From an uncultured Pseudomonadota bacterium (GTDB taxonomy: Bacteria; Myxococcota_A; UBA796; SXON01): a DNA stretch of 64,000 nucleotides. Below are positions 1 through 7,851 of the stretch, one piece after another. The stretch spans positions 62,001-126,000 of the forward strand of contig CAIMSU010000232.1 in the NCBI GenBank assembly GCA_903844155.1, written 5' to 3'. How positions within the stretch are numbered: the stretch's first letter is position 1; the number at the start of each line of letters is the position of its first letter. The notes beneath the pieces were generated by a model. It did not search any database, was not told where the DNA came from, and saw only the letters and a list, made by a program, of their open reading frames with translations. Both the position numbers and the translations under genes were made by a program.

Positions 1-1497
1 AATGGCGTCGAAGGCGGGGTGCTCGGCGGAGACGTCAGCGGGAGTGTCGGCGGCGAGGTCGCGACGCAAAAGGGCGAGGTGCTGGTCGTGAAGGGGGAGG
101 CGATCACTGGCGTCGCGGGCGACGGAAACGCCGATGCCGACGGCGTCGCAGACGACTACGGTGCGGCCAACAACGCGCCCTCGGGTGGACCCGTGGTCGA
201 CCAGACGATCGACGTTGCGCCGGCGGCTGCGGCACCCGGACCAAAGGAGCTGGACGAGAAGGACGCTGGTGGCGACAGCACCGGAAACCTGCGCGGGGAC
301 GAGTTGAACGGGTCCCTGCACGAGGCGCCCGAGGCGAAGCCGGCGGACTATCAGATCGACTATTTGGAGGCACCCGCTCACCACGCGACGGGCGCGGCGA
401 GCAACGAATATCGAGGTTCGACGCGGTCTCGCGCGGGCGGGAAGTCGGCGTCAGCGCCCCAGCCGGTCGTCGCGCAGCGATCGATCACGGTCGGCGCCAA
501 GGCCCCTTCGCCGGATGCAGAGCCCGCCCCGATGGCCGACGAGCCTGCCCCCGGGCCCACGCCTGTCGCCGCTGCGCCACGTCCGCCGCCCGCGTCGCCA
601 CAAGCGTCCCCGCAGGCGACGCCCCCGGCTCAGGCTGTGGCGCGTTCGACCGTCGCCACGACCACGCCGGCGCCCACAACCCGCGCTGCGTCCGCCGCGG
701 ACGAAAACACCATCCTGCTCGACGGCGTCAACACGACAGACCCGAACACGGGCACGTTTTCCATGAACTTCAACTACGACGCCATCCAGCAGATCGACGA
801 GTCCAAGGACAACGGAAAGGCCGCAAACGCCGAGGAGGAGTCCTCGACCACAAAGGACACGCTCGTCCGCATCCCGACCGGTCGCACCTACCAGACTGCC
901 CTCGGCGCGGCGGCCGGTGTGGTCGCCACGCCTGCTCCGACGGTCCCGATGCCCTCTGGGGCGTTCGGCGTGCCGAAAACCGCGCTCCCGCCCTCGTCGC
1001 CCTATGCCACCCGGCAGCCGCCGAAGCCTGCTCCGCGCGGCCCCGCCACGATTGTCTCGAGCGACACCGCCTACGACCTCCCCCAAGGCGGCGCGCCCGC
1101 CTACCGCGACGAGGACACGCCGTACTTCAACCCCCAGACCGACGGCTTCATGGCTCCACCGCCGCCGCCTCCTCCGCCCGCCTACGAGCGCGATCGCGCG
1201 AAGGCCGACGAGGAAAAGGGAAAGGACGAGGACAAGAAGCGACAGCTTGTCGCGAAGCAATCCGCGAAGGTGAAGCACCTCCAGGCCGTCTCGAGGACGA
1301 AGGCAAACGCGCACAACGGGCCGGACACGCGGGTCCGTATGAACCCGCTCGAAGTCAGCGCCTCGCCGCTCACCCCCGCACTGCCGCTCGACGGCGCCCT
1401 TTTGACACACTCGGCGGCGCTCCTGAACCCCGACGAATTCCCCAGCTTCACCTACACCGTTTCCCCCGATCCCCGCTCTCTACACTCCAAGGAGTAG
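1..1497 (+). CDS. Ala/Pro-rich protein with TonB-plug-like motifs (5' end outside window)
   Basis: The frame is open from the first base, so the true start probably lies upstream; GTG at 19 is only the first possible internal start. The visible ~498 residues are low-complexity, Ala/Pro/Asp/Gly-rich, with a proline run near residue 385 and a Lys/Asp/Glu-rich stretch after it. Two short blocks look like the plug region of TonB-dependent receptors: LDGVNTTDPNTGTF near residue 240 and IPTGRTYQ near residue 295. In receptors the second block comes first, and no beta-barrel follows here. The N-terminal Gly-Gly repeats recall TonB energy-transducer linkers. The stop is 3 nt before the next gene's ATG, so the two are probably cotranscribed. 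Function unknown. Confidence 0.7.
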   Translation, partial: NGVEGGVLGGDVSGSVGGEVATQKGEVLVVKGEAITGVAGDGNADADGVADDYGAANNAPSGGPVVDQTIDVAPAAAAPGPKELDEKDAGGDSTGNLRGDELNGSLHEAPEAKPADYQIDYLEAPAHHATGAASNEYRGSTRSRAGGKSASAPQPVVAQRSITVGAKAPSPDAEPAPMADEPAPGPTPVAAAPRPPPASPQASPQATPPAQAVARSTVATTTPAPTTRAASAADENTILLDGVNTTDPNTGTFSMNFNYDAIQQIDESKDNGKAANAEEESSTTKDTLVRIPTGRTYQTALGAAAGVVATPAPTVPMPSGAFGVPKTALPPSSPYATRQPPKPAPRGPATIVSSDTAYDLPQGGAPAYRDEDTPYFNPQTDGFMAPPPPPPPPAYERDRAKADEEKGKDEDKKRQLVAKQSAKVKHLQAVSRTKANAHNGPDTRVRMNPLEVSASPLTPALPLDGALLTHSAALLNPDEFPSFTYTVSPDPRSLHSKE

Positions 1498-1500
1498 TCC

Positions 1501-3363
1501 ATGTCCTCGTCTTCCTCCCGCCTGCCCGGCGCCATCCTCTCCCTCCTCGCCCTCGCCGTTGTGTTGGCCCTGCCGCTCCTCGCCGCCGCGCCGGCCTCGG
1601 CCGCCGAGCCTCGCGCCGAGGTCACGCTGCCCTGGCAGGATTTCAAGACCCTCTACGATCAAGGCCAGGCGCCGAAAGAGCCGCCCGCCATCGCGCCGCT
1701 CGACTACACACTCGACAACGCGACGTACACCGGCAAGGTCGTGGGCACCGGCGATGACGCCTACGCGCTCGTCCACGTGACCATCCACGGCCGCATGCTC
1801 AAGGACAACGCCTGGGCCAGCATCCCGCTCTTGTCCACGAACTCCGCCCTGAAGACCGCGAAGGTCGACGGCAAGGACGCCGCGATCTACCTCACGGACG
1901 GGTTCTACACACTCATCACCAACCAGAAGGGCGCGGTCACCGCCGAGCTGGACGTCGCGATGGCGCTTGCGACGGCGGATGGCGAGACGGGCTTCGCGCT
2001 GCCCCTCGCCCCCAGCGGTGCGACGGCCGTGTCCTTCAGCATGGACTCGCCCGATGCCGTCACGCTCGCCGTGGCCGGTGGACGCGGCGTTGTGCAGACG
2101 GACAAAGCCGGGACGCACACGGTCGACGCCGTCATCCCTTCGCTTGGCTCGCTCGCGATCAGTTGGCAGAAGCAGATCAAGGAGGTCACGGTCAAGCAGG
2201 AGTCCAGGGTGTACGCCGAGAGCCAGGTGCTCGTTGGTGTGAGCGAGGGCTTCCTGCAGGGGCGCGCGAACGTGAACTACACCATCCTCCACAACGGCAT
2301 CGATCACCTCCGCGTGCACGTCCCCACCGACGTGACCGTGCTGGACGTGCAGGGCCCGGGCCTGCGCGACTGGAAGCTTGGCACGGACGGCAACATCGAC
2401 GTGTCACTCAACTACGCCGCGTTGGGTGCCTACCGCCTGACTGTCGACTACGAGCGCGCGCTCGCAGGCGCCACGCAGGTGCCGCTCGTGACCGCGTTGG
2501 ACGTGGCGCGGTCGGTGACCTGGGTCGGCGTGGACGCTCGGAGCGCCGTCGAGGTCGTCGCCGGAACAGCCACGAACGCCGTTCCGGTCGATGTCCGTGA
2601 GCTTCCGGCCGCGCTGGTCGGCCAGACGGACTTCCCGGTGTTGCTCGGGTACAAGTCGCGCGACGCCTCGGCCGTCATCCCGCTCGAAGTCAAGACCCAC
2701 GCGGACGTCGACATGCTCGTCACGCTCGTTGACACGGCCGTCATCGACTCGCTGGTGACGCAGGACGGGCGGCGCATGACGCACTTGCAGTACGCGGTGC
2801 GCAACAACCGCAATCAATTCCTGCGGGTGAAGCTGCCGGAAGGCGCGGAGGTCTGGAGCGCGTCCGTCGCCGGGCGCGGCGTGAAGGTCGGGCAGGGCGA
2901 CGGCGGCGTGCTCGTGCCGCTCGTGCGATCCGACGCATCATCCGGAGCACTGTCGGCGTTCCTCGTGGATCTCGTGTACGTCGAAAAGGGCAAGGAGCTT
3001 GGGACGGCCGGGACCGAGCGGCTCGACCTGCCGACGGTCAACGCACCGACCAGCCAGCTCCAGTGGACCGTGTACTTCCCGGAGAACGCGAAGATCGCGA
3101 AGAAGAGCTTCGAAGGCTCGATCCGGCACGTCGACTACTACTCCACCGCGCCCCAGCTCCCGCCAAACGCGACCGTCACCGAGGAGGACCGCGCCGCAGT
3201 CCAGAACGCGGCCGAGGGTAGCGCGGACGCGATGGGCCAGGGCGTCGAGCCCGTGGACGTGCAGCTCCCGCTCGCCGGGCAGGCGTTCTACTTTGAGAAG
3301 ATGCTGGCGTTGGACGAGTCGTTGTGGGCCAGCTTCGACTACAAGATGAGCAAGAAGAAATAG
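1501..3363 (+). CDS. large exported protein of unknown function
   Basis: 620 residues. A clear Sec signal peptide opens the protein: a hydrophobic stretch from about residue 9 to 34 ends at APASAA. The rest is hydrophilic, beta-rich by composition, without repeats, membrane segments or a catalytic motif I recognise, and ends in KMSKKK. The start ATG lies 3 nt after the upstream stop, with AAGGAG just before that stop acting as ribosome-binding site. Together with its neighbour it may form a two-gene envelope unit. I do not recognise the family. Confidence 0.8.
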   Translation: MSSSSSRLPGAILSLLALAVVLALPLLAAAPASAAEPRAEVTLPWQDFKTLYDQGQAPKEPPAIAPLDYTLDNATYTGKVVGTGDDAYALVHVTIHGRMLKDNAWASIPLLSTNSALKTAKVDGKDAAIYLTDGFYTLITNQKGAVTAELDVAMALATADGETGFALPLAPSGATAVSFSMDSPDAVTLAVAGGRGVVQTDKAGTHTVDAVIPSLGSLAISWQKQIKEVTVKQESRVYAESQVLVGVSEGFLQGRANVNYTILHNGIDHLRVHVPTDVTVLDVQGPGLRDWKLGTDGNIDVSLNYAALGAYRLTVDYERALAGATQVPLVTALDVARSVTWVGVDARSAVEVVAGTATNAVPVDVRELPAALVGQTDFPVLLGYKSRDASAVIPLEVKTHADVDMLVTLVDTAVIDSLVTQDGRRMTHLQYAVRNNRNQFLRVKLPEGAEVWSASVAGRGVKVGQGDGGVLVPLVRSDASSGALSAFLVDLVYVEKGKELGTAGTERLDLPTVNAPTSQLQWTVYFPENAKIAKKSFEGSIRHVDYYSTAPQLPPNATVTEEDRAAVQNAAEGSADAMGQGVEPVDVQLPLAGQAFYFEKMLALDESLWASFDYKMSKKK

Positions 3364-3388
3364 TCGCCGCCAGCCCGCGCGCCGCGGT

Positions 3389-3394
3389 TACAAT
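3389..3394 (+). promoter_or_regulatory. TACAAT -10 box of a probable leaderless transcript
   Basis: TACAAT, then TCGCGA, then ATG at 3401. The T is 12 nt before the start, so transcription should begin at or next to the start codon. No Shine-Dalgarno sequence lies in between. Confidence 0.55.
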
Positions 3395-3400
3395 TCGCGA

Positions 3401-4141
3401 ATGGAAACCGCCTCCCGTATGATCCGCCCGCAGCCCGCTCCGGCGCCGCGGCCGGTCGTGTACCCGGACTCGGACGGGGAGCCGACGTCCGACAACACCC
3501 TACAGGAGACGTGGATCAGCCGCATGCGCGGCGGCTTTGGGGTCGCCTGCCCCGATGCGTTCGTCGCGGGCGACCTGCTCTGGTACTACCAGGAGGGCGA
3601 CCCGACGAAGCGGGTCGGACCCGACGTGATGGTCGTGTACGGGCGGCCTCGCGGGGATCGCGGATCGTACATGCAATGGGTGGAGGATGGCGTGGTGCCG
3701 CAGGTCGTGGTGGAGGTGTGGTCGCCGGGAAACTCGTTCGCAGAGCAGACGAAGAAGCTGCGGCTCTACGAACGCCTCGGGGTCGAGGAATTCATCGCCT
3801 ACGACCCCGACCGGAACACGTTCGCGGCGTTTGAGCGGGAGGGCGGAAAACTGGAGGTGGTGGCCGTGAAGGAGCCCTGGGTCAGCCCGCGCACCGGATG
3901 CCGCTTCGTGCCGGGTGAGGACGGCCTGCGCGCCTACCGGCCCGACGGCGAGCCCTTTCGGAGTGTGGAGGAATCCGAGCGCCACGCCCTGGAGATCGCG
4001 AGTCGCGCGGCCGAGAACGCTGCCCGTGCCGACGAGAACGCCGCCCGTGCGGACGAGAACGCCGCTCGCGCCGACGAGAACGCTGCGAAAGCCGCAAGGT
4101 TGGAGGCGCAGCTTCGCGCGTTGGGGATCGAGCCGGGGTAG
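3401..4141 (+). CDS. Uma2 family endonuclease (DUF820), copy 1
   Basis: 246 residues. The Uma2 family is a PD-(D/E)XK nuclease fold. The expected core is visible: GPDVMVVYG around residues 70-78, then VVVEVWSPGN with the catalytic-type Glu, followed by KLRLYERLGVEEFIAYDP. The C-terminus carries four 7-residue repeats of the type ADENAAR followed by LEAQLRALGIEPG, probably a helical or coiled-coil tail. A second copy starts at 5565. Biological role of the family is unsettled, and no toxin-antitoxin partner is adjacent. It converges on the ferritin-like gene, the two stops being 25 nt apart. Confidence 0.9.
   Translation: METASRMIRPQPAPAPRPVVYPDSDGEPTSDNTLQETWISRMRGGFGVACPDAFVAGDLLWYYQEGDPTKRVGPDVMVVYGRPRGDRGSYMQWVEDGVVPQVVVEVWSPGNSFAEQTKKLRLYERLGVEEFIAYDPDRNTFAAFEREGGKLEVVAVKEPWVSPRTGCRFVPGEDGLRAYRPDGEPFRSVEESERHALEIASRAAENAARADENAARADENAARADENAAKAARLEAQLRALGIEPG
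4007..4090 (+). repeat. four in-frame 21-nt tandem repeats
   Basis: Four 21-nt units each encode an Ala-(Ala/Asp)-Glu-Asn-Ala-Ala-(Arg/Lys) heptad in copy 1 of the Uma2 gene. Copy 2 has three comparable units at 6149-6211, so unit number differs between paralogues. Confidence 0.85.
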
Positions 4142-4166
4142 CGGGGGTTCTGTAGGTTTGCTTGGC

Positions 4167-5180
4167 TCAATCGCGAAGAACTTCGGGGCGTGAGCACGAG
4201 TTGAGCATGGACGAGTAGGCCTGCTTCACCAGGTCGTCCAACAGCTGCACGCCGGCCTCGCGCGAAGGGAGTCCGAGCACGGCGGCCTCGGCGTCATCCT
4301 GCTCCGTGAGGCCGGCGCGGATGGCGGCGATCTCGGTGGCGACGGCATCCGCGACCGCGCCCTGGCCGGCTGCCCCCGCGAGCCATTCCTGGATCGCGAA
4401 GGCCAGGTCCGCGTGGGTCGCCTCGTCGCCGGCGATCTCCGCCATCGCCGCGCGTACCGCCGGGTCGGGAGCGTGGAGCGCCTGGTGTCGCGCCATGAGC
4501 GCGGACCACGTCTCCTGGACGCACCCGCTCCGGGCGTTCTCCAGCGCGAGCTGCGCGCGGTCGGGGGCGGCGACGTCCGAGATCTGTGCGGGGACGAGCG
4601 GAGCGCGATGGGCACGGGCGATCCTGGCCATGATCTGCGTGTGGCGCACTTCGTCGCGGGCTGCGCGTCGTGCGCGTTGCTGCAGGGATTCGGGCGCGCC
4701 GAGACGGTCGAGCGCGGTGCCCAGGTCGAGGAACGCTCGGACAGACGCCGCTTCCATCGACGCGGCCTGCGCTGCCCAGGGTCCGATCCCGGGCGCTGCG
4801 CGGCGGGGCCGGGAGAGTCCCGCGGGCGGGCGTCCCATGCAGCCGTAAAAGACGACGCCCGTGCACTCGAGCGTGTAGCTGACGCTGTTGCCGGTGTCTC
4901 CAGCCGAGTCGGTCCCGGAGTCGCCGCCGGTGTCCGCGATCTCGGTGGCGCTGCACGCTGTCACCTGGGAGACGCCCATCGTCTGGGCGCAGAGGGCGGC
5001 ACATTCGTCGTCGGAGAGGACGCCATCGGAGCCGGCTGCATCGGCCATGTGGGCGCTGTCGACGGTCGTGTCCTCGGTCGTGGGGACGGTGCCTCCGCTG
5101 CCGCACGAATCGATGGACCCGCAGCCCGGGAGCAGGGCGAGGAGGACGGCCGAGACGGAGACGAAGGGGAGGGGATGCAC
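4167..5180 (-). CDS. ferritin-like diiron-motif lipoprotein
   Basis: 337 residues from GTG at 5180, chosen because GGAG sits 5 nt upstream and it gives a compact signal peptide ending LLALLPGC; the frame is open further upstream but has no lipoprotein-like start. After the lipid-anchor Cys comes a linker rich in Asp/Ser/Thr/Gly (TGGDSGTDSAGDTG). From about residue 130 on, the protein is helical, with two ExxH motifs (DEVRHTQ and GDEATHAD) preceded by Glu-bearing helices (SMEAASVRAF, VQETWSALM). That is the spacing of a four-helix ferritin-like diiron site. Likely an outer-membrane or periplasmic surface protein; whether it binds iron or oxidises a substrate is not shown. Confidence 0.85.
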   Translation of the reverse strand: MHPLPFVSVSAVLLALLPGCGSIDSCGSGGTVPTTEDTTVDSAHMADAAGSDGVLSDDECAALCAQTMGVSQVTACSATEIADTGGDSGTDSAGDTGNSVSYTLECTGVVFYGCMGRPPAGLSRPRRAAPGIGPWAAQAASMEAASVRAFLDLGTALDRLGAPESLQQRARRAARDEVRHTQIMARIARAHRAPLVPAQISDVAAPDRAQLALENARSGCVQETWSALMARHQALHAPDPAVRAAMAEIAGDEATHADLAFAIQEWLAGAAGQGAVADAVATEIAAIRAGLTEQDDAEAAVLGLPSREAGVQLLDDLVKQAYSSMLNSCSRPEVLRD

Positions 5181-5333
5181 ACGAACTCCAGGGGTACAGG
5201 GCACGTAGCACCGGGCGTGCCAGCGGGGAAAGTCGGGGATCAAGGCGGAAGGGCCGCGGCGGTGGGACGGGAGCGCGACGTTGGCGTCGCGGGTGGGAGG
5301 GGCGGCGGAATCGCGGAGTGCGTGTCGCGCCCC

Positions 5334-5411
5334 GGGGCCAATCCGTGCGCTTGGCAAACATGGCGTCTGTATCCACCTGAAATCGCGTGGATGGCTGGTC
5401 GGATTGGCCCC
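5334..5411. other. nested inverted repeat in the 384-bp divergent intergenic region
   Basis: This sits in the one gene-free stretch longer than 300 nt (5181-5564), between the ferritin-like gene and Uma2 copy 2. The perfect 12-nt arms GGGGCCAATCCG (5334-5345) and CGGATTGGCCCC (5400-5411) enclose a second pair, ATCCAC (5371-5376) and GTGGAT (5387-5392). A further 7-bp hairpin, CTGGCGC/GCGCCAG, lies at 5506-5531. It could be a structured RNA, a protein-binding site or a relic of a repeat. No known riboswitch class is recognised. Confidence 0.45.
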
Positions 5412-5552
5412 CCGCGCGGCGTTCCCCGCACGTTCGGTGCCGGCTGCCGTCTTCGGCGGCTGGCGGCGAACGTGGCCTTGGAACGCCGAAAAATCAACGC
5501 CAAGACTGGCGCGAGCGGTAGCGAGCGCCAGGATCGGCGGCCACGGGGTGGT

Positions 5553-5558
5553 TACACT
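5553..5558 (+). promoter_or_regulatory. TACACT -10 box of a probable leaderless transcript
   Basis: TACACT-CAAGAC-ATG(5565). The arrangement and the preceding GGT match copy 1 at 3389, so the promoter was duplicated with the gene. Confidence 0.5.
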
Positions 5559-5564
5559 CAAGAC

Positions 5565-6262
5565 ATGGCTTCCGCTCGCCTGATCACGCCGCCCGCCCGT
5601 CGCCCGGCGCCGGCTGTGATGTACCCCGACTCGGACGGGGAGCCCATGTCCGACAACACCCTTCAAGAACGCTGGAGCAGCCGGATGCGCGGCGGATTCG
5701 CGGTCGCCTGCCCCGAGGCGTTCGTCGCCTGCGACCTGCTTTGGTACTACCAGGAGGGCGATCCGACCAAGCGGGTCGGGCCCGACGTGATGGTCGTGTA
5801 CGGACGTCCACGGGGCGACCGCGGGTCGTATCGGCAGTGGGAGGAGGGCGGCATCGCGCCACAGGTGGTTGTGGAGGTCTGGTCGCCGGGGAACTCATTC
5901 GCGGAGCAGACCCGAAAGCTTCGGCTCTACGAGCGGCTCGGCGTCGACGAGTTCATCGCGTACGACCCGGACCGGAATACGTTTTCGGCGTTTGAGCGTG
6001 ATGATGCCGGCGGGTTGGAGATCGCTGCGGCGCAGCAGCCGTGGGTCAGTCCGCACACCGGCTGCCGGTTCGTGCCCGGGCCGAGGGGCTGCGGGCGTAC
6101 CGTCCTGACGGTGTCATCTTCATGAGCTCGGAGGAGGCGACGGTGCAGGCGCGCGAAAACGCCGCGCGGGCCGACGCGAACGCGGCACGGGCGGACGACA
6201 ACGCGGCGCGGGCCGCAAAGTTGGAAGCACAGCTACGGGCGTTTGGCGTCGAACCCGGCTGA
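5565..6262 (+). pseudogene. Uma2 family endonuclease, copy 2, frameshifted
   Basis: Residues 1-173 (5565 to about 6080) match copy 1 closely, including GPDVMVVYG and VVVEVWSPGN. The frame then runs out into nonsense and stops at 6125. The rest of the match (AEGLRAYRPDG, three heptad repeats, LEAQLRAFGVEPG) continues in another frame to 6262. Adding one G to the GGG run at 6078-6080 restores a full-length protein of about 232 residues. The conserved nuclease core lies before the lesion, so a truncated product could still be made. Either a real disrupting mutation or a homopolymer error in the sequence. Confidence 0.8.
6149..6211 (+). repeat. three 21-nt tandem repeats in Uma2 copy 2
   Basis: Three units encode AxxNAAR heptads in the restored reading frame. 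They correspond to the four units at 4007-4090 in copy 1. Confidence 0.75.
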
Positions 6263-6288
6263 ACGCCGCGCCCCCACCGTGCCGCGGG

Positions 6289-6325
6289 GCCCGTGCGGCG
6301 CTCCACAGAAAACGGGGATTGCGCG
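6289..6325 (+). repeat. intergenic repeat, copy A (upstream of pepsin-like gene)
   Basis: The core GCGGCGCTCCACAGAAAACG matches the core GCGGCGTTCCACAGCAAACG at 7727-7762 almost base for base. The two lie on either side of the 6416-7681 gene as direct repeats. Confidence 0.5.
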
Positions 6326-6403
6326 TGGGGCTTGCCACAAGCCGGCACTCGCCGTCCGAAGCGATCTGGACGACCCGCCGCCGGGATCGGCGGTGATTGC
6401 GTG

Positions 6404-6409
6404 TAGACT
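6404..6409 (+). promoter_or_regulatory. TAGACT -10 box of a probable leaderless transcript
   Basis: TAGACT-GCCGTC-ATG(6416), with no Shine-Dalgarno sequence between box and start. Confidence 0.55.
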
Positions 6410-6415
6410 GCCGTC

Positions 6416-7681
6416 ATGGTCGGTTGCTCCGGCGCCACTTCGCAATCTCGTTTCGGCAGTCGGGCGTGGGCGTTCCTGGCTGCGGTCCTGACGGCGTGCG
6501 CGGGGCCGAAAGGTACGGGTCCGGTCGCGGGGGACGACTCGGCAGCGACGGGCGATACGGCGAGCGATGGATTCGTGCCGTTTGCCGTGCCTTTGGCGGG
6601 ATGCTCGTGGCATCACACGGCTGCCGCGGTCGTCGGCGACGCCGTGCAGCAGGTGGCGATCGATTCAGGGTCAACCACGCTCGCGGTCTCGGCGGTTGGC
6701 TGCACGACGTGCGAAGACGCGGGCGTGCTGGCGCTCTACGACCCGACCCACGGGACGGACGAGGGCGAGAGCGCGGCTGGGATGTACGCCAGCGGATCCG
6801 GCTGGTCGGGCGAGGTGTACGGCGACACCGTAGCGTTGTCGGGAATCGCCCCTGCAGCCCTCCACTTTGCGGCGGTGTCGAGGTCGGACATGTTCGGACC
6901 GTCCTCTTGCGACGCCGACCCGATCGGGAGCCCCAGCGCGGTCGACGGCATTATCGGTCTTGCACCTGATGTATGGCTCGTTCCCGGCACGGACTCCTAC
7001 GTGTCCACCCTCGCGGCGGACGGGACGATCCCCGACGCCTTCGCGCTGCGGCTGTGCCACGTTGGCGGGACGCTCTGGCTCGGCGGGTACGACGGTGCCG
7101 AGACGACCGGTGGGATGACCTACGCGCCGATCGCGAGTGGCGGCCTGTTTGACGGCGCGTATCAGGTCTCCGTGTACGGCTTCGAGTTGCTGGCGGAGGA
7201 CGGGACAAGCGTGGCGGTTGCTGCGTCCCAGACGGGATCCGCCCTCCCCGCGCTCCTTGACTCCGGCGGTCCGAGCTTGATCGTGCCCGATTCTGCCTAC
7301 GTGCCGTTGATAGCGGCGATCTCGGGGGACCCGGCGTTCGCCGAGATCGGCGATGCGACGTGGTGGGCGTACGGGACTCCGACCGTGCTGTCGATCCCGC
7401 CGACGGAGTTCGACACGAAGCTGCCGAGGTTCATCGTCCACCTGGCGGGCGGGGAAGGGATGACGTTGAGCATGCCGGCGAGCGAGTCCTACCTGTCCGC
7501 CTACGCAAACGCGGACGGCACGTACACCTACTCGCCGAACCTCTACAGCGACGCGCTTTTCCACCTCGAGGACTACGCGGACGTCATTGACCTCGGCAAC
7601 CTCCCGATGTACAGCTACGTCGTCTACACCGACCGGGCGAACCAGCAAATCGGCTTCGCGCCTGCGATCCCGTGCCCGTGA
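6416..7681 (+). CDS. pepsin-like (family A1) aspartic protease lipoprotein, paralogue 1
   Basis: 421 residues. The lipoprotein signal ends at AAVLTAC, followed by a Gly/Asp/Ser/Thr linker. The fold signature of two-lobed aspartic proteases is present. The first catalytic motif is IDSGST with Asp83, and the second is LLDSGGPSLIVP with Asp282. In between is a flap-like segment followed by VDGIIGLAP, which corresponds to the DGILGLA of pepsins. The protein ends NLPMYSYVVYTDRANQQIGFAP, also typical of the A1 C-lobe. Cysteine pairs suggest disulfides. Probably anchored on the cell surface and acting in proteolysis outside the cytoplasm. A paralogue with the same architecture lies at 31398-32603. 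Bacterial A1 proteases are uncommon, and activity is inferred from motifs only. Confidence 0.88.
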   Translation: MVGCSGATSQSRFGSRAWAFLAAVLTACAGPKGTGPVAGDDSAATGDTASDGFVPFAVPLAGCSWHHTAAAVVGDAVQQVAIDSGSTTLAVSAVGCTTCEDAGVLALYDPTHGTDEGESAAGMYASGSGWSGEVYGDTVALSGIAPAALHFAAVSRSDMFGPSSCDADPIGSPSAVDGIIGLAPDVWLVPGTDSYVSTLAADGTIPDAFALRLCHVGGTLWLGGYDGAETTGGMTYAPIASGGLFDGAYQVSVYGFELLAEDGTSVAVAASQTGSALPALLDSGGPSLIVPDSAYVPLIAAISGDPAFAEIGDATWWAYGTPTVLSIPPTEFDTKLPRFIVHLAGGEGMTLSMPASESYLSAYANADGTYTYSPNLYSDALFHLEDYADVIDLGNLPMYSYVVYTDRANQQIGFAPAIPCP

Positions 7682-7726
7682 ACTCGGCGTCCGGGTGAGG
7701 GCCTCACGTCCCGACCGCGCGAGGGT

Positions 7727-7762
7727 GCCCGAGCGGCGTTCCACAGCAAACGGTGGTTGCGC
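7727..7762 (+). repeat. intergenic repeat, copy B (downstream of pepsin-like gene)
   Basis: Near-identical to 6289-6325. The 170-nt gap 7682-7851 holds this repeat and the promoter of the next gene; nothing else is evident. Confidence 0.5.
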
Positions 7763-7839
7763 CTTGATCTTGCGGAGCCGCCCAAAGGGATCGGGACCAC
7801 CCGTGGCGATCCCCAGCCGCGCGCCGACCCCCCGGGAGA

Positions 7840-7845
7840 TAGAGG
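7840..7845 (+). promoter_or_regulatory. TAGAGG -10-like box, leaderless spacing
   Basis: TAGAGG-GCGCAG-ATG(7852). The last base departs from the TAnnnT consensus. Confidence 0.35.
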
Positions 7846-7851
7846 GCGCAG

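Noticed and set aside
5334-5411. Known riboswitch or tRNA-like element in the nested inverted repeat
   Set aside because: No conserved core of any class I know and no cloverleaf. Kept only as an unassigned structured element.
3401-6262. Insertion-sequence origin of the Uma2 duplication
   Set aside because: No transposase, terminal inverted repeats or target-site duplication could be seen.
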